A DNA stretch of 64,000 nt, from contig NZ_JAGJEI010000013.1 of NCBI RefSeq assembly GCF_018100985.1, positions 61,734 to 125,733 on the forward strand. The letters are read 5' to 3'. The notes under the pieces are model-generated. The model did no database searches. It saw only the letters and a list, made by a program, of their open reading frames with translations, and was not told where the DNA came from. Numbering within the stretch: the stretch's first letter is position 1; each line of letters starts with the position of its first letter. This stretch comes from Pseudoalteromonas sp. MMG007 (lineage in GTDB: Bacteria > Pseudomonadota > Gammaproteobacteria > Enterobacterales > Alteromonadaceae). Made by a program: the position numbers and the translations under genes. Of the stretch, positions 54,460 to 62,830 are shown one piece after another.

Positions 54460-55163
54460 TTGCTGCCCTCCTCTTTTAAAAGCGAAGTTACATTTACGCT
54501 GCGCTCAAAAAATTGTTGTAAGTGCATATCGTGACTTACAAATACAAGCGTTATGCCGTGTTGCTTACATAAATCAATTAGCAGGGTCATAAATGCATCT
54601 CGCGATGCGGCGTCTAATGCTGAGGTGGGTTCGTCAACTAATAGCAGTTTCGGTTTATTTATTAAAGCGCGGGCAATGGCCACACGCTGCTGCTGGCCAA
54701 CACTTAATGTATTTGCTGCTTTTTGCAAAATAGTCGTTGGTAATTTAAGTGCTAAAAGTAGTGCTTTAGCGTATTGCTCTATTTGCGTATTGCCCGTTTT
54801 AGCAAAGTAGCTAGCAAGTTGAATGTTTTTTAAAACACTTAAATACGGTATTAAATTAAATTGCTGAAACACCACGCCAATGTTTTGCGCTCTAAATTTA
54901 TCGCGCTTTTTTGACGAAAGCGTTGAAAATGCTTGCTCAAGTAAGGCTATATCGCCACTTTGTGGTGTTAGCACACCTGCTAATAAATTAAGTAACGTGG
55001 TTTTACCTGAGCCAGATTCGCCATGTAAAAATACCTGCTCCCCCTGCGTTACTTGCCAGTTAGGAATATAAAACGAGGTCTTATCAGCTTTGTGGTACTT
55101 ATAGCTAAGTTGGTCAATATGTATTGCTAAGGGAGTAGAGGCCGAAGAAATTGTATTAGGCAC
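54453..55163 (-). CDS. ABC transporter ATP-binding protein (zinc-linked)
   Basis: 236 residues from a GTG at 55163, chosen because TAGGAG lies 8 bp upstream; a longer frame to 55265 would overlap the divergent gene. Walker A is LHGESGSGKTTLLNLLAG (about 42-59), the signature is LSVGQQQRVAIARAL, and Walker B is LLLVDEPTSALD. It resembles LolD/MacB-type ATPases that pair with FtsX-like permeases. A candidate Zur box lies just upstream, in the region shared with the divergent DUF3299 gene. Confidence 0.92.
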   Translation of the reverse strand: MPNTISSASTPLAIHIDQLSYKYHKADKTSFYIPNWQVTQGEQVFLHGESGSGKTTLLNLLAGVLTPQSGDIALLEQAFSTLSSKKRDKFRAQNIGVVFQQFNLIPYLSVLKNIQLASYFAKTGNTQIEQYAKALLLALKLPTTILQKAANTLSVGQQQRVAIARALINKPKLLLVDEPTSALDAASRDAFMTLLIDLCKQHGITLVFVSHDMHLQQFFERSVNVTSLLKEEGSKC

Positions 55164-55191
55164 GATGAGACTCCTATGGTTTGATAAGTGT

Positions 55192-55206
55192 TGATATGTT
55201 ATAACG
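55192..55206. promoter_or_regulatory. candidate Zur box between the divergent zinc genes
   Basis: TGATATGTTATAACG; its complement matches the perfect Zur-like palindrome at 62686-62700 in 12 of 15 positions. It lies 29 bp from the ATPase start and 37 bp from the DUF3299 start, so one site could control both directions. Confidence 0.6.
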
Positions 55207-55242
55207 TTTTTAGCTGAGCAATAAACTAATTGAGATAAAAAT

Positions 55243-55821
55243 ATGTCAAAATATGTAACTAACATGGTTGCTTGGTGTGTTATAGCCTTGGCCAGTTTAG
55301 TATTTACTTGTGAGTCAGCGGCTCAAAGTACAAGTTACGAAGAAATTGAGTGGATTCAGTTAATGCCTAAAGATGATTTAGACGCATTGCTTAATCCGCC
55401 AGAGTATTTATATGAAATTGAAGATGGCTCAGAGCAAGACACATTAAATAGCCTAGACGCTAAAGCGTTTGAAAACGAGCAAGATAAACGCTACCAGCAA
55501 GCATTAAGCTCAGTACGAGTGATTGAAAGTTACAACAATAAAAAGCTGCGTATACCTGGCTTTATAGTGCCGCTTGAGTCAGAAGAAGGTAAACGCATTA
55601 GCGAGTTTTTTATTGTGCCTTATTTTGGCGCGTGCCTGCATATGCCTCCGCCGCCACCTAATCAAATAATCTACGTTAAGTTTGATCAAGGTGTTGATCT
55701 TAAAAGCCTGTATGACGCATTTTGGTTTGAAGGCACACTGACGATAAACACCGTTGAAAACGAATTAGGCACATCGGCTTACCAGCTTAAGTTAGACAAT
55801 GTATTACCGTACGAGGATTAA
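55243..55821 (+). CDS. DUF3299 exported protein
   Basis: 192 residues. A signal peptide (about 1-26, MVAWCVIALASLVFTCESAAQ) precedes an acidic stretch and the DUF3299 core: KLRIPGFIVPLESEEGKRISEFFIVPYFGACLHMPPPPPNQIIYV (about 99-143), which contains a Cys-x-x-His and a proline run. Its divergence from the ABC genes parallels ZrgD of Vibrio zinc-uptake clusters. A periplasmic zinc-handling role is inferred from that resemblance and from the Zur-like site upstream. Confidence 0.8.
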   Translation: MSKYVTNMVAWCVIALASLVFTCESAAQSTSYEEIEWIQLMPKDDLDALLNPPEYLYEIEDGSEQDTLNSLDAKAFENEQDKRYQQALSSVRVIESYNNKKLRIPGFIVPLESEEGKRISEFFIVPYFGACLHMPPPPPNQIIYVKFDQGVDLKSLYDAFWFEGTLTINTVENELGTSAYQLKLDNVLPYED

Positions 55822-55822
55822 A

Positions 55823-56266
55823 GTGAAATACATAAATATAAAACGAGGATTGTGCGGTTTAGCTTTTTTGAGTTCTTTAGGCGCTGGTGCGTGTGAGTTT
55901 CATGCGGGCGTGGGGTTAAATCAGTTTCATCCTTTTGCTCGGCAACACTTTCAGCCCCCTATTTTACAAAACTTCTCGTTTGAACACGCTAAACAAGCAC
56001 AGGTAAAAGTGGGTAACCCCAGCACGGCAAGCTTTAGTTACTTAGTACCAAAACGTTACAGCGCGGTAAGTGTAAAATTTTTTGCACCTAAAAATATAAA
56101 ATTAACAGGGGCTGCTTCTGTACAACTTGCCAGTACCCGGGGTATTCATCGTTTAAAATATGTGGCAAATAAGGCAGGCAATAGTGAAATTGTTATTCAA
56201 ATTAACGGCATTTTAAATGCAAAGCCCTTCACGCTTGAACAAAAAATAAGCGTGGTAGCCAGTTGA
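55823..56266 (+). CDS. exported hypothetical protein downstream of DUF3299
   Basis: 147 residues from a GTG at 55823, preceded by GAGGA and one base after the upstream stop; a longer frame from 55799 would overlap that gene. It has an N-terminal signal (INIKRGLCGLAFLSSLGAGACEF), two Cys, four His in the first 50 residues (FHAG, FHPFARQH) and a C-terminal immunoglobulin-like beta region. Operon position suggests the last gene of a ZrgDE-type pair, with possible metal binding. No firm family. Confidence 0.6.
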   Translation: MKYINIKRGLCGLAFLSSLGAGACEFHAGVGLNQFHPFARQHFQPPILQNFSFEHAKQAQVKVGNPSTASFSYLVPKRYSAVSVKFFAPKNIKLTGAASVQLASTRGIHRLKYVANKAGNSEIVIQINGILNAKPFTLEQKISVVAS

Positions 56267-56291
56267 TATAACTTACATTTAGGTTAAATAC

Positions 56292-56324
56292 AAAAAGGGC
56301 TAACGCAACGCTAGCCCTTTTTTT
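56292..56324. terminator. terminator between convergent zinc-regulon units
   Basis: AAAAGGGCTA (56293-56302) and TAGCCCTTTT (56312-56321) pair around ACGCAACGC, with a T run on the right and A run on the left. Confidence 0.8.
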
Positions 56325-56355
56325 ATACCTAAATTAAAAGCAGCTTTGCTGCAAT

Positions 56356-56523
56356 TTATGCGTTTTTACCACAACACTTTTTATATTTACGGCCGTTACC
56401 ACATACACACGGATCGTTTCGCCCTACCTTTGGCGCGTCACGTGTTACAGGGCTTTGCGGTGGCGGGCAGCAGCTTGTGTTAGTGCAGCCTGAGCCTGTT
56501 GGGGCTGGTGATTTATCGGTCAT
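56356..56523 (-). CDS. small SEC-C motif metal-binding protein
   Basis: 55 residues starting [13 protein letters not shown] and ending [20 protein letters not shown] followed by KNA. The CVCG...KKCCG pattern is the SEC-C zinc-binding motif found at the end of SecA. Three further Cys lie in the first half ([11 protein letters not shown]). It lies 24 bp downstream of the nuclease-phosphatase gene on the same strand, so it is probably the last gene of the zinc-starvation operon. A role as a small zinc-binding or zinc-sparing protein is inferred. Confidence 0.75.
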   Translation of the reverse strand: MTDKSPAPTGSGCTNTSCCPPPQSPVTRDAPKVGRNDPCVCGNGRKYKKCCGKNA

Positions 56524-56547
56524 ATTACTCTTCCTTTTTAATAGTAT

Positions 56548-58176
56548 TTACCACGAACCATACATAGGGTTTGGTAGTAAAAATAATGATTTACCAAGCT
56601 TGGGTTGTAGCGTTTTTATATTGGCGCTTTCTTGTGTTACGCCGCTAAAATCTTCTATGTTATCTCCCACCTGAAATTTAATAACTTGTGGTTGCTGCCA
56701 GTTATTATTTTGCCCACTTGGTGAAAAACAATCGGCTGTGCCTTGTTTTATTTGTTGGCGGCGTAAGTCTTTATCGTTAATAAATTCGTTGTTATTAACG
56801 GCGTTTTTGTCAGCCTCTGAACGGCCAATTAAACAGGTGTTTTCAACCGTTATAGGCAAGCCAACGGCTTTAAGGTTATTCCACGTGTGTAAATCGTTTT
56901 GCTTATTACGGTTAGTAACAAGCGCTATTTTTCCGCCGTGTTTATACACTGTTTCTATAAACGATTTAGCACCAGGTACCAGTGTGGCTTTTTTGCTTGC
57001 AACCCATGCCTGCCATGATTGTGGTGTATATCCTTTGCCGTTAAGCTCGGTTTGTTTTTGATAAGCTGAATTATCAAGCACGGTTTCATCAACATCCATC
57101 ACGGCTACCCAGTTACTTCCTGTGTTTGGCAATTGCATTACTGCTGCTTTTGCTTGTTCATAGGTTGTAGTTGCTAGTGCTTTGTACTCTTTACTGGTTG
57201 TTTGCCATAACACTGCCGACGACAGTGAGTGCGCATTAGCAGCAAGCGAAACCGATACAGCGCAGTGGTCGCTTAGCATGGCTTTGTTATCCATATTTTT
57301 GAATTTATGCACCTGAGCCGACGCTTCAATATTTTGTGCATTCATACCGCCAACAATAATGTGATCGATAGGCGCAGGGTAGCGTGCTTGGCACCCTAAT
57401 AATTGGCTGGTCGTAATACGAGTTGAGCGCTCATCACTTAATAAGGTGCGGGTTAGCCTATTGTAAGGCGCTGATATACGGTGGTTAAAATCACCTAATA
57501 TTATGTAAGGCGTGCCTGCTGTTTCGTGTTTTTCAACCCAGCCATTAAGCACTGGTGCTTGTTGTGCATAGGTTTTACACGCAGGTGAGTCGCTTTTTAA
57601 GTAGTCGTCTACAAAACAGCCGCTTTTCATGTGTACGTTCAGTATATCGGTTGGCCCTTGCTGTGTATTAACTGTTATTTGTAATCCGTAGCGCAGCCCT
57701 GCTCTTGCTAATCCTAATTGGTCTATAGGAGCTGTATTGAGTACAGGTATTGCTTTTTTTACTGCAAAGGCTACTTTTTGCTGGGTTGATAAAGCTCCCG
57801 TTTGTCGGCACGTATAGGCTTTGCTGTCTGCTCGGCTAGACATAATTAGTTGCCAGTCGTCTTCAGAGAATATTTGCTCTAGCGCCTCTTTAGATCCCAC
57901 TTCTTGTAATGCAATAATATCGGCGTCTAAGTTTTTTGCATACGCTTTCATTGCTGCTATTTCGCTTGGCGTTCTGGCTCTACAACCTGTATCTATTGGG
58001 TATGCAAGGTGCTCAACATTCCAAGTCGCTATTTTTAAAGCGGGTAGAGTTTGGGCTTGTAGCTGCGAGGCCGGCTGAGCTGAAAAACTTTCATTAGTAT
58101 TTTTGGCTAGGTTAGATGTACAGCCAACACTAAGCGCACTGACTAAAGCAATGGTTAATGTATTAAATGTGTTCAT
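56548..58176 (-). CDS. lipoprotein fusing an EEP nuclease/phosphatase to a HAD acid phosphatase
   Basis: 542 residues with a lipoprotein signal (LVSALSVGC). Residues about 45-310 are an endonuclease/exonuclease/phosphatase domain: IATWNVEHLAYP, DIIALQEVGS, YIILGDFNHRIS and MLSDHCAVSV. Residues about 340-542 are a class B/e(P4)-like HAD phosphatase: VAVMDVDETVLDNSAY (the DxDxT nucleophile), IALVTNRNKQND and FQVGDNIEDFSG. The two could act in series outside the inner membrane, cutting nucleic acid or phosphodiesters and then removing phosphate. Its start overlaps the GTPase stop by 14 bp. Confidence 0.85.
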   Translation of the reverse strand: MNTFNTLTIALVSALSVGCTSNLAKNTNESFSAQPASQLQAQTLPALKIATWNVEHLAYPIDTGCRARTPSEIAAMKAYAKNLDADIIALQEVGSKEALEQIFSEDDWQLIMSSRADSKAYTCRQTGALSTQQKVAFAVKKAIPVLNTAPIDQLGLARAGLRYGLQITVNTQQGPTDILNVHMKSGCFVDDYLKSDSPACKTYAQQAPVLNGWVEKHETAGTPYIILGDFNHRISAPYNRLTRTLLSDERSTRITTSQLLGCQARYPAPIDHIIVGGMNAQNIEASAQVHKFKNMDNKAMLSDHCAVSVSLAANAHSLSSAVLWQTTSKEYKALATTTYEQAKAAVMQLPNTGSNWVAVMDVDETVLDNSAYQKQTELNGKGYTPQSWQAWVASKKATLVPGAKSFIETVYKHGGKIALVTNRNKQNDLHTWNNLKAVGLPITVENTCLIGRSEADKNAVNNNEFINDKDLRRQQIKQGTADCFSPSGQNNNWQQPQVIKFQVGDNIEDFSGVTQESANIKTLQPKLGKSLFLLPNPMYGSW

Positions 58177-59206
58177 GGTTAGTTTTCTCTAAGTTGGTTT
58201 TATTATTAATTAAGCAGTTCATGAGTTGTTGCGCCCACATAGAGTTAATTTGTATCGCTATTATTTCTATGCGGCTTTCTTGGCAATCGTTTAAAGGGGT
58301 AACGGTTAAGGTTTGCTCAGCTAGGTTAAAGCCTACGCTCCCTTCGTCTGTTTTTATAACAGCTTTAATTCGCTCTACTTTTAAATTGCTAAACAAAGCG
58401 TGCAGCGCGGTTTTACTAAATATGTGTGCTGCACTAATACGCCAGCCAATACTTTGATAGCCTTGAGCGCTATTTTCAATGCACAGTATGCCATTTGTGG
58501 GTAACGGCGCTTCGCGGGTATTAATGCCTGAATTTGTATGAGTATGCGAAGTGTAAGGCCCCGATTGATTATAGCCGCACTCACCTTGTAACAACTCAGG
58601 CGCTATTTCACCTTGTGTAGTAAATACAATTTGCTGTGTTTGGTTTGCGCGGTTTATTACGTAATCAGTTAATGTTTCAGCGTCATCTTGAGCGTATAAA
58701 TCGTGCTTGTTACCTACAATAATATCTGCAATATCAATTTGCTGATTAAAAGTAGCATGGCTTGTATAACGCGAGTCGTTGAGCTTTCTGGCATCAACTA
58801 AAGTAATTGTTTTTTGTAAGCTCAGTACATTTTTATAATGCGATGATGAAAGTGTTTGTAATACTTCCTTTGGGTGGCCAAGCCCTGTGGGTTCAATTAA
58901 AAGCCTGTCTGGTTTTGCTTGTTTAAGCAGCTGATTAAGTGCAACTTGCATTGGCACGCCGGCTGTACAGCACATACAGCCACCGGGTACTTCGCGAATA
59001 AATACACCGCTGTTTGGGCTTTGTTGCCCATTAAGTAGCGCGCCATCAATACCTACTTCGCCAAATTCGTTTACTAATACCGCCCAGCGCTCAGTGCGTG
59101 GTTTGGTTTTAAGTAGCGATACAATAGCGCTGGTTTTGCCTGCACCTAAAAAACCACTAATAATATTAGTGGGTATTGCTTTTAGCGTTTGCTTATTAGA
59201 GTTCAT
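58163..59206 (-). CDS. COG0523 (G3E) GTPase, zinc metallochaperone type
   Basis: 347 residues. P-loop GFLGAGKT at 18-25, the family metal motif GGCMCC at 74-79, and GNKHDL as the guanine-specificity motif. The C-terminal CobW_C domain is present. A His-bearing linker (YTSHTHTNSG) may bind metal. ZigA/ZagA-like members of this family deliver zinc to client enzymes during zinc shortage; the neighbours FolE2, carbonic anhydrase and dihydroorotase are classic partners. It overlaps genes on both sides. Confidence 0.92.
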   Translation of the reverse strand: MNSNKQTLKAIPTNIISGFLGAGKTSAIVSLLKTKPRTERWAVLVNEFGEVGIDGALLNGQQSPNSGVFIREVPGGCMCCTAGVPMQVALNQLLKQAKPDRLLIEPTGLGHPKEVLQTLSSSHYKNVLSLQKTITLVDARKLNDSRYTSHATFNQQIDIADIIVGNKHDLYAQDDAETLTDYVINRANQTQQIVFTTQGEIAPELLQGECGYNQSGPYTSHTHTNSGINTREAPLPTNGILCIENSAQGYQSIGWRISAAHIFSKTALHALFSNLKVERIKAVIKTDEGSVGFNLAEQTLTVTPLNDCQESRIEIIAIQINSMWAQQLMNCLINNKTNLEKTNHEHI

Positions 59207-59756
59207 TAGCCAATTTCTTGTAACCTTTTACCAAATCGTGATTTGCAGACACCACCGATTCAGAAAATGTTGAATATTCTGGCGGCACTTTGCTTATGCT
59301 GTTTAAATCGAAGCCGGGTTCTATATTGGTCATTGGCGGTACATGGAAGTTTTTAGGTAAATCTAATCCATCAACAACGCAGTTATGCCTAACTACACAC
59401 CCATTTCCCACATGCGATCTAAATACTACCGAATTAAAGCCAATAAATACATCATCCCCTACGCTGCACGGGCCATGAATAATAGAGCGATGCGCTATAG
59501 ACGTGCGCTCACCAATAGATACCGCCGCCCCCGATTTAGAATGTATAACCACGCCATCTTGTATGTTTGAATTTTTTTTAATAATAATTGGCTGCATATC
59601 GCCAGTGTCGTCTACTTCATCGGCGCGAATAACCGCATAAGGGCCAATAAATACATTGTCTTCAATGATTACTTTGCCACACACAATGGCTGTTGGGTCT
59701 ATAAATGCGCTTTGTGCGACACTTGGCATGTGGCCGTTTGGGTTTTTTCTTAACAT
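59196..59756 (-). CDS. gamma-class carbonic anhydrase-like hexapeptide protein
   Basis: 186 residues of left-handed beta-helix repeats (AFIDPTAIVCGKVIIEDNVFIGPYAVIRAD, then SIGERTSIAHRSIIHGPCSVGDDVFIGFNSVVF). His residues in VVIHSKSG and SIAHRSIIHGP occupy positions used as metal ligands in gamma carbonic anhydrases. In zinc-starvation operons such proteins are thought to stand in for zinc-dependent enzymes, perhaps with iron. It overlaps the GTPase start by 11 bp. Activity is not proven by sequence. Confidence 0.82.
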   Translation of the reverse strand: MLRKNPNGHMPSVAQSAFIDPTAIVCGKVIIEDNVFIGPYAVIRADEVDDTGDMQPIIIKKNSNIQDGVVIHSKSGAAVSIGERTSIAHRSIIHGPCSVGDDVFIGFNSVVFRSHVGNGCVVRHNCVVDGLDLPKNFHVPPMTNIEPGFDLNSISKVPPEYSTFSESVVSANHDLVKGYKKLANEL

Positions 59757-59788
59757 TTTTTATCCTACTAAATATGCAAATTAAGGTT

Positions 59789-60712
59789 TTAAATAACACG
59801 CTGCTGCGAAAACTTTTGGTCGTACACTACAGCGTTGTGAGCGTGTAAGCTTTCTTGGTGTTCAACTTTAAAGTGGTAGTCGCAAATGTTGGTTTTTAGC
59901 TCTAAGGCCAGTTTGATTCTGCGGGCGGCATCTTCGCAAAAAAGTAAGTTTTCGGCATTGAGCTTGGCAAATGCTTGTTCGTCTTCGCGTTTTACTGCGG
60001 TTTGAACAGGCGTACCAATCGCACTTTCTAGTTGTGTAATAAGTGCAGGTAAGTCAGGAAGCTCTTCACCTTTAATACGCATTGTTATGTACGCGTATGA
60101 GCGCTGGCTGTGTGGTGTAGCAATACTGCCTTGCTCTGATGATAGCCACTCTAGCAATGCGTTTTTATCAACGTGCTGCTCTGTAAATTGCTCTGCTACG
60201 GCATCGCTTAATGCTTTTCGTGAAAGCGCGGCTGAGCACGGGCACGTGCTTGAATAAGCAATAGTAAGGCTAAGCTCGGTATTAATTTCACCGTCTTCAA
60301 TGGTTTTACATACATTCACCGGATACGCCTGATACCCCGACTGACTTGATAAAAGCGCAGGCTTATTAAGTGTTAGCTCAAAGGCTAAATTTACTTTAGC
60401 GCTTAGGCTTAGGCCTTGTTGAGAGTGCAGCATAGTATTTAATAACGCGGTTAAACTTTCGCCCGTTAAAGGCTTGTTTACAAGCCGCTCTTTAAGATGC
60501 AAATACAAACGCGACATATGTATGCCTTTGGCTTCGGCTTTATTTAAACTTACAAATATGTCGGCTTTGGCGTGCGTATGGATAGGTTCGCAATCGTGTG
60601 GTAAAACATGCAAAGGCAGCGAAATTCCTTCCATCCCTACCCATTGTAAAGGTTGTGCATTCAAAGAGTTATTCTGCGAAGTAATATCTGGCAAATGGCT
60701 TTTAGCATTCAT
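59789..60712 (-). CDS. folE2: GTP cyclohydrolase FolE2 (type IB)
   Basis: 307 residues, COG1469. The family active-site region is visible in AYSSTCPCSAALSRKALSDAVAEQF (about 154-178), with WVGMEGISLPLHV near the N terminus and a C-terminal HNAVVYDQKF. FolE2 makes dihydroneopterin triphosphate for folate using metals other than zinc, replacing zinc-dependent FolE1 when zinc is scarce. Its place in a Zur-headed operon fits exactly. Confidence 0.94.
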   Translation of the reverse strand: MNAKSHLPDITSQNNSLNAQPLQWVGMEGISLPLHVLPHDCEPIHTHAKADIFVSLNKAEAKGIHMSRLYLHLKERLVNKPLTGESLTALLNTMLHSQQGLSLSAKVNLAFELTLNKPALLSSQSGYQAYPVNVCKTIEDGEINTELSLTIAYSSTCPCSAALSRKALSDAVAEQFTEQHVDKNALLEWLSSEQGSIATPHSQRSYAYITMRIKGEELPDLPALITQLESAIGTPVQTAVKREDEQAFAKLNAENLLFCEDAARRIKLALELKTNICDYHFKVEHQESLHAHNAVVYDQKFSQQRVI

Positions 60713-60729
60713 AAATTTAACTATTCCAA

Positions 60730-62064
60730 TTAACGATTAAAAACAAGAGGCATGGCAGGTTTGCTAGGTTTAGAGACCGTTTTGCCATCGTAAAGGCGCT
60801 CGCCATTAACCCACGTACTTACTATTTTTGATGAAAACTCAATGCCATTAAAAGGCGTCCAACCGCAAAGGTAGCGGCAAGAGTCGTGGCTCACCTTTGT
60901 AGTTTGCTGTGTACTTACCAGCACTAGGTCGGCGTAGTAGCCCTCTTTTATAAAGCCGCGTTTATCTACTTTAAAACGCAGCGCAGGGTTATGTGCGGTT
61001 TTTTCTACCACCTGCTCTATGCTTAAGCGGTTGTGTTTAACGTGTTCTAGTAAGCTTAAAAGTGCGTGCTCTACTAAGGGTAAACCTGCTGGCGCGTTAA
61101 CATAATCGGTTTGTTTTTCTTGCCATGTATGCGGAGCATGATCGGTGGCAATAATATCTATTTGATTATTTTTAACCGCGTTTATAAGCGCATCACGATC
61201 GGTTTTAGCTTTTATGGCAGGGTTACATTTTATTAAGTTGCCTAAGGCTGGGTAATCTTGCTCGCTAAAATATAAATGGTGTACACAGGCTTCTGCGGTA
61301 ATGCTCTTATTGGCTGTATCGCCTTTAGTAAATAAACTCAGCTCTTTTTCGGTGGTTATGTGTAATACATGCAATTGCGCATTGTATTTTTTAGCAAGCG
61401 ACACCGCATACGACGATGAGGCATAACACGCCTCTGCATCACGAATTTTTGGATGGTCGGTAATACTAGGCACAATGCCTTGTTGCTCATAGCGCTGATT
61501 GTTTTTGCTAATTACTTTACCATCTTCGCAGTGGGTAACTATAAGCACAGGGCATTCGCGAAATATCCCCTCAAGTGCTTGTGGGTTCTCTACTAATAAA
61601 TTACCGGTAGAGGCGCCCATAAACACCTTTACGCCACATACTTTTTTAGGATCGAGCGCTTTAATATCATCTAAATTGTGCTCGGTTGCGCCAAGGTAAA
61701 AAGAGTAATTAGCATAAGAATGCTGCTCGGCTATGGCGTACTTTTCCTCAAGTGCGGTTTTGTTTGTGGTTGAAGGGTTAACGTTAGGCATTTCCATATA
61801 ACTTGTAATACCGCCGGCCACTGCCGCACGCGATTCAGTTAATATAGAGCCTTTATGAGTAAGGCCTGGCTCTCTAAAATGCACTTGGTCATCTATCATG
61901 CCTGGCAGTAAGTAGGCACCTTGCGCGTCAATTACATCATCGTTTTCGCTCGGGGTGATATTAGGGGCAATGCATTCAATAAATTGGTTGGTAATGCGTA
62001 CATCAGCACGTTGCGTTTTACCTTCGTTAACCAATTGGGCATTTTTTATTAGTTGGCTTTTCAT
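60730..62064 (-). CDS. dihydroorotase, zinc-starvation paralogue
   Basis: 444 residues, amidohydrolase fold. GMIDDQVHFREPGLTHKGSI (about 54-73) carries the HxR metal motif (here preceded by Q where many have H or D). GVKVFMGAST contains the bridging Lys, HVLHITT and IATDHAPHTWQEK (about 305-317) supply the other ligands and catalytic Asp. It performs the third step of pyrimidine synthesis. Zur-regulated paralogues are known as backups to the housekeeping PyrC. The possible loss of a first His ligand would fit altered metal use. Confidence 0.88.
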   Translation of the reverse strand: MKSQLIKNAQLVNEGKTQRADVRITNQFIECIAPNITPSENDDVIDAQGAYLLPGMIDDQVHFREPGLTHKGSILTESRAAVAGGITSYMEMPNVNPSTTNKTALEEKYAIAEQHSYANYSFYLGATEHNLDDIKALDPKKVCGVKVFMGASTGNLLVENPQALEGIFRECPVLIVTHCEDGKVISKNNQRYEQQGIVPSITDHPKIRDAEACYASSSYAVSLAKKYNAQLHVLHITTEKELSLFTKGDTANKSITAEACVHHLYFSEQDYPALGNLIKCNPAIKAKTDRDALINAVKNNQIDIIATDHAPHTWQEKQTDYVNAPAGLPLVEHALLSLLEHVKHNRLSIEQVVEKTAHNPALRFKVDKRGFIKEGYYADLVLVSTQQTTKVSHDSCRYLCGWTPFNGIEFSSKIVSTWVNGERLYDGKTVSKPSKPAMPLVFNR

Positions 62065-62125
62065 GCTTACAGCTCTTATTTAGTCAGCAATTTATGTTTA
62101 ATGGGTATGAGTTAGCGGCTAAATA

Positions 62126-62647
62126 TTAGCTTTGCCAGCTTATTACAGGGTTACTGCGCGTTACTTCTGTTGAGCCTTGCCCCGTATTACTAATCCATTG
62201 CACGTTAAGCGCATTCAGCGAAGGCATTAAGTTAAACAGCGTGACCGAAAAGCCCACAACCGGTGTTTTGCAGTTAAAATTGTAGGTGGCTTCAACATTA
62301 TGATGATCGTGCTCATCGTGCTCATCGTGCTCATCGTGCTCATCGTGGCTGTGAGCAAGTGAGTTTTCGGTACTTTGTAAAATACACTGCCCTTTAATAT
62401 CAATAGCGTGGCTACTATTTTTTAATTGCTGAGCGAGTACGTTAATGGCATTTTTATCAGATGAGTTAGCAGCTTGATGTTCAAACCCTAGGGCATCGGC
62501 AGCCGGAATAATAAACTGCATTTGCAGCACATTGCCCTCTTGAGCAATAAGTAACTCACCTTCCCCATGCACATGCTTTTGCGCATAAGCACTAAAACCT
62601 AACCCTAACAGCAGGGCAACACTGAGCCCTTGAGTAACCACTTTCAT
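62126..62647 (-). CDS. zrgA: ZrgA-like zinc-binding periplasmic protein (DUF2796)
   Basis: 173 residues. Signal peptide MKVVTQGLSVALLLGLGFSAYA, then AQKHVHGEGELLIAQEGNVLQMQFIIPAADALGFEH, the DUF2796 opening. A His/Asp/Glu-rich loop follows near residues 99-114 (SHDEHDEHDEHDEHDHH), encoded by a 9-bp tandem repeat. ZrgA of Vibrio is a periplasmic zinc-uptake protein with this architecture. It is the first gene after the perfect Zur-like palindrome, separated from its presumed ABC partners by about 7 kb. Confidence 0.88.
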   Translation of the reverse strand: MKVVTQGLSVALLLGLGFSAYAQKHVHGEGELLIAQEGNVLQMQFIIPAADALGFEHQAANSSDKNAINVLAQQLKNSSHAIDIKGQCILQSTENSLAHSHDEHDEHDEHDEHDHHNVEATYNFNCKTPVVGFSVTLFNLMPSLNALNVQWISNTGQGSTEVTRSNPVISWQS

Positions 62648-62685
62648 AAACTAACCCTTACTTAAATAGAGCTAAATACATCAAT

Positions 62686-62700
62686 TGTTATAATATAACA
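62686..62700 (-). promoter_or_regulatory. Zur box
   Basis: TGTTATAATATAACA is a perfect palindrome (7-bp arms, one central base) matching the gammaproteobacterial Zur pattern TGTTATA-N-TATAACA. It lies 39 bp upstream of zrgA and should make the operon zinc-repressed. Confidence 0.88.
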
Positions 62701-62830
62701 TATTAATAGTGTCCTAAAAAGATAATAATTAAGAGCGTTTTACTAATGGGTTGGTAAAGCTATTTATTGTTTATAGGTACAGATACTGGTAAGTTTTAGC
62801 TATATAAATAATTTATTTTTAAGGAAAAGC

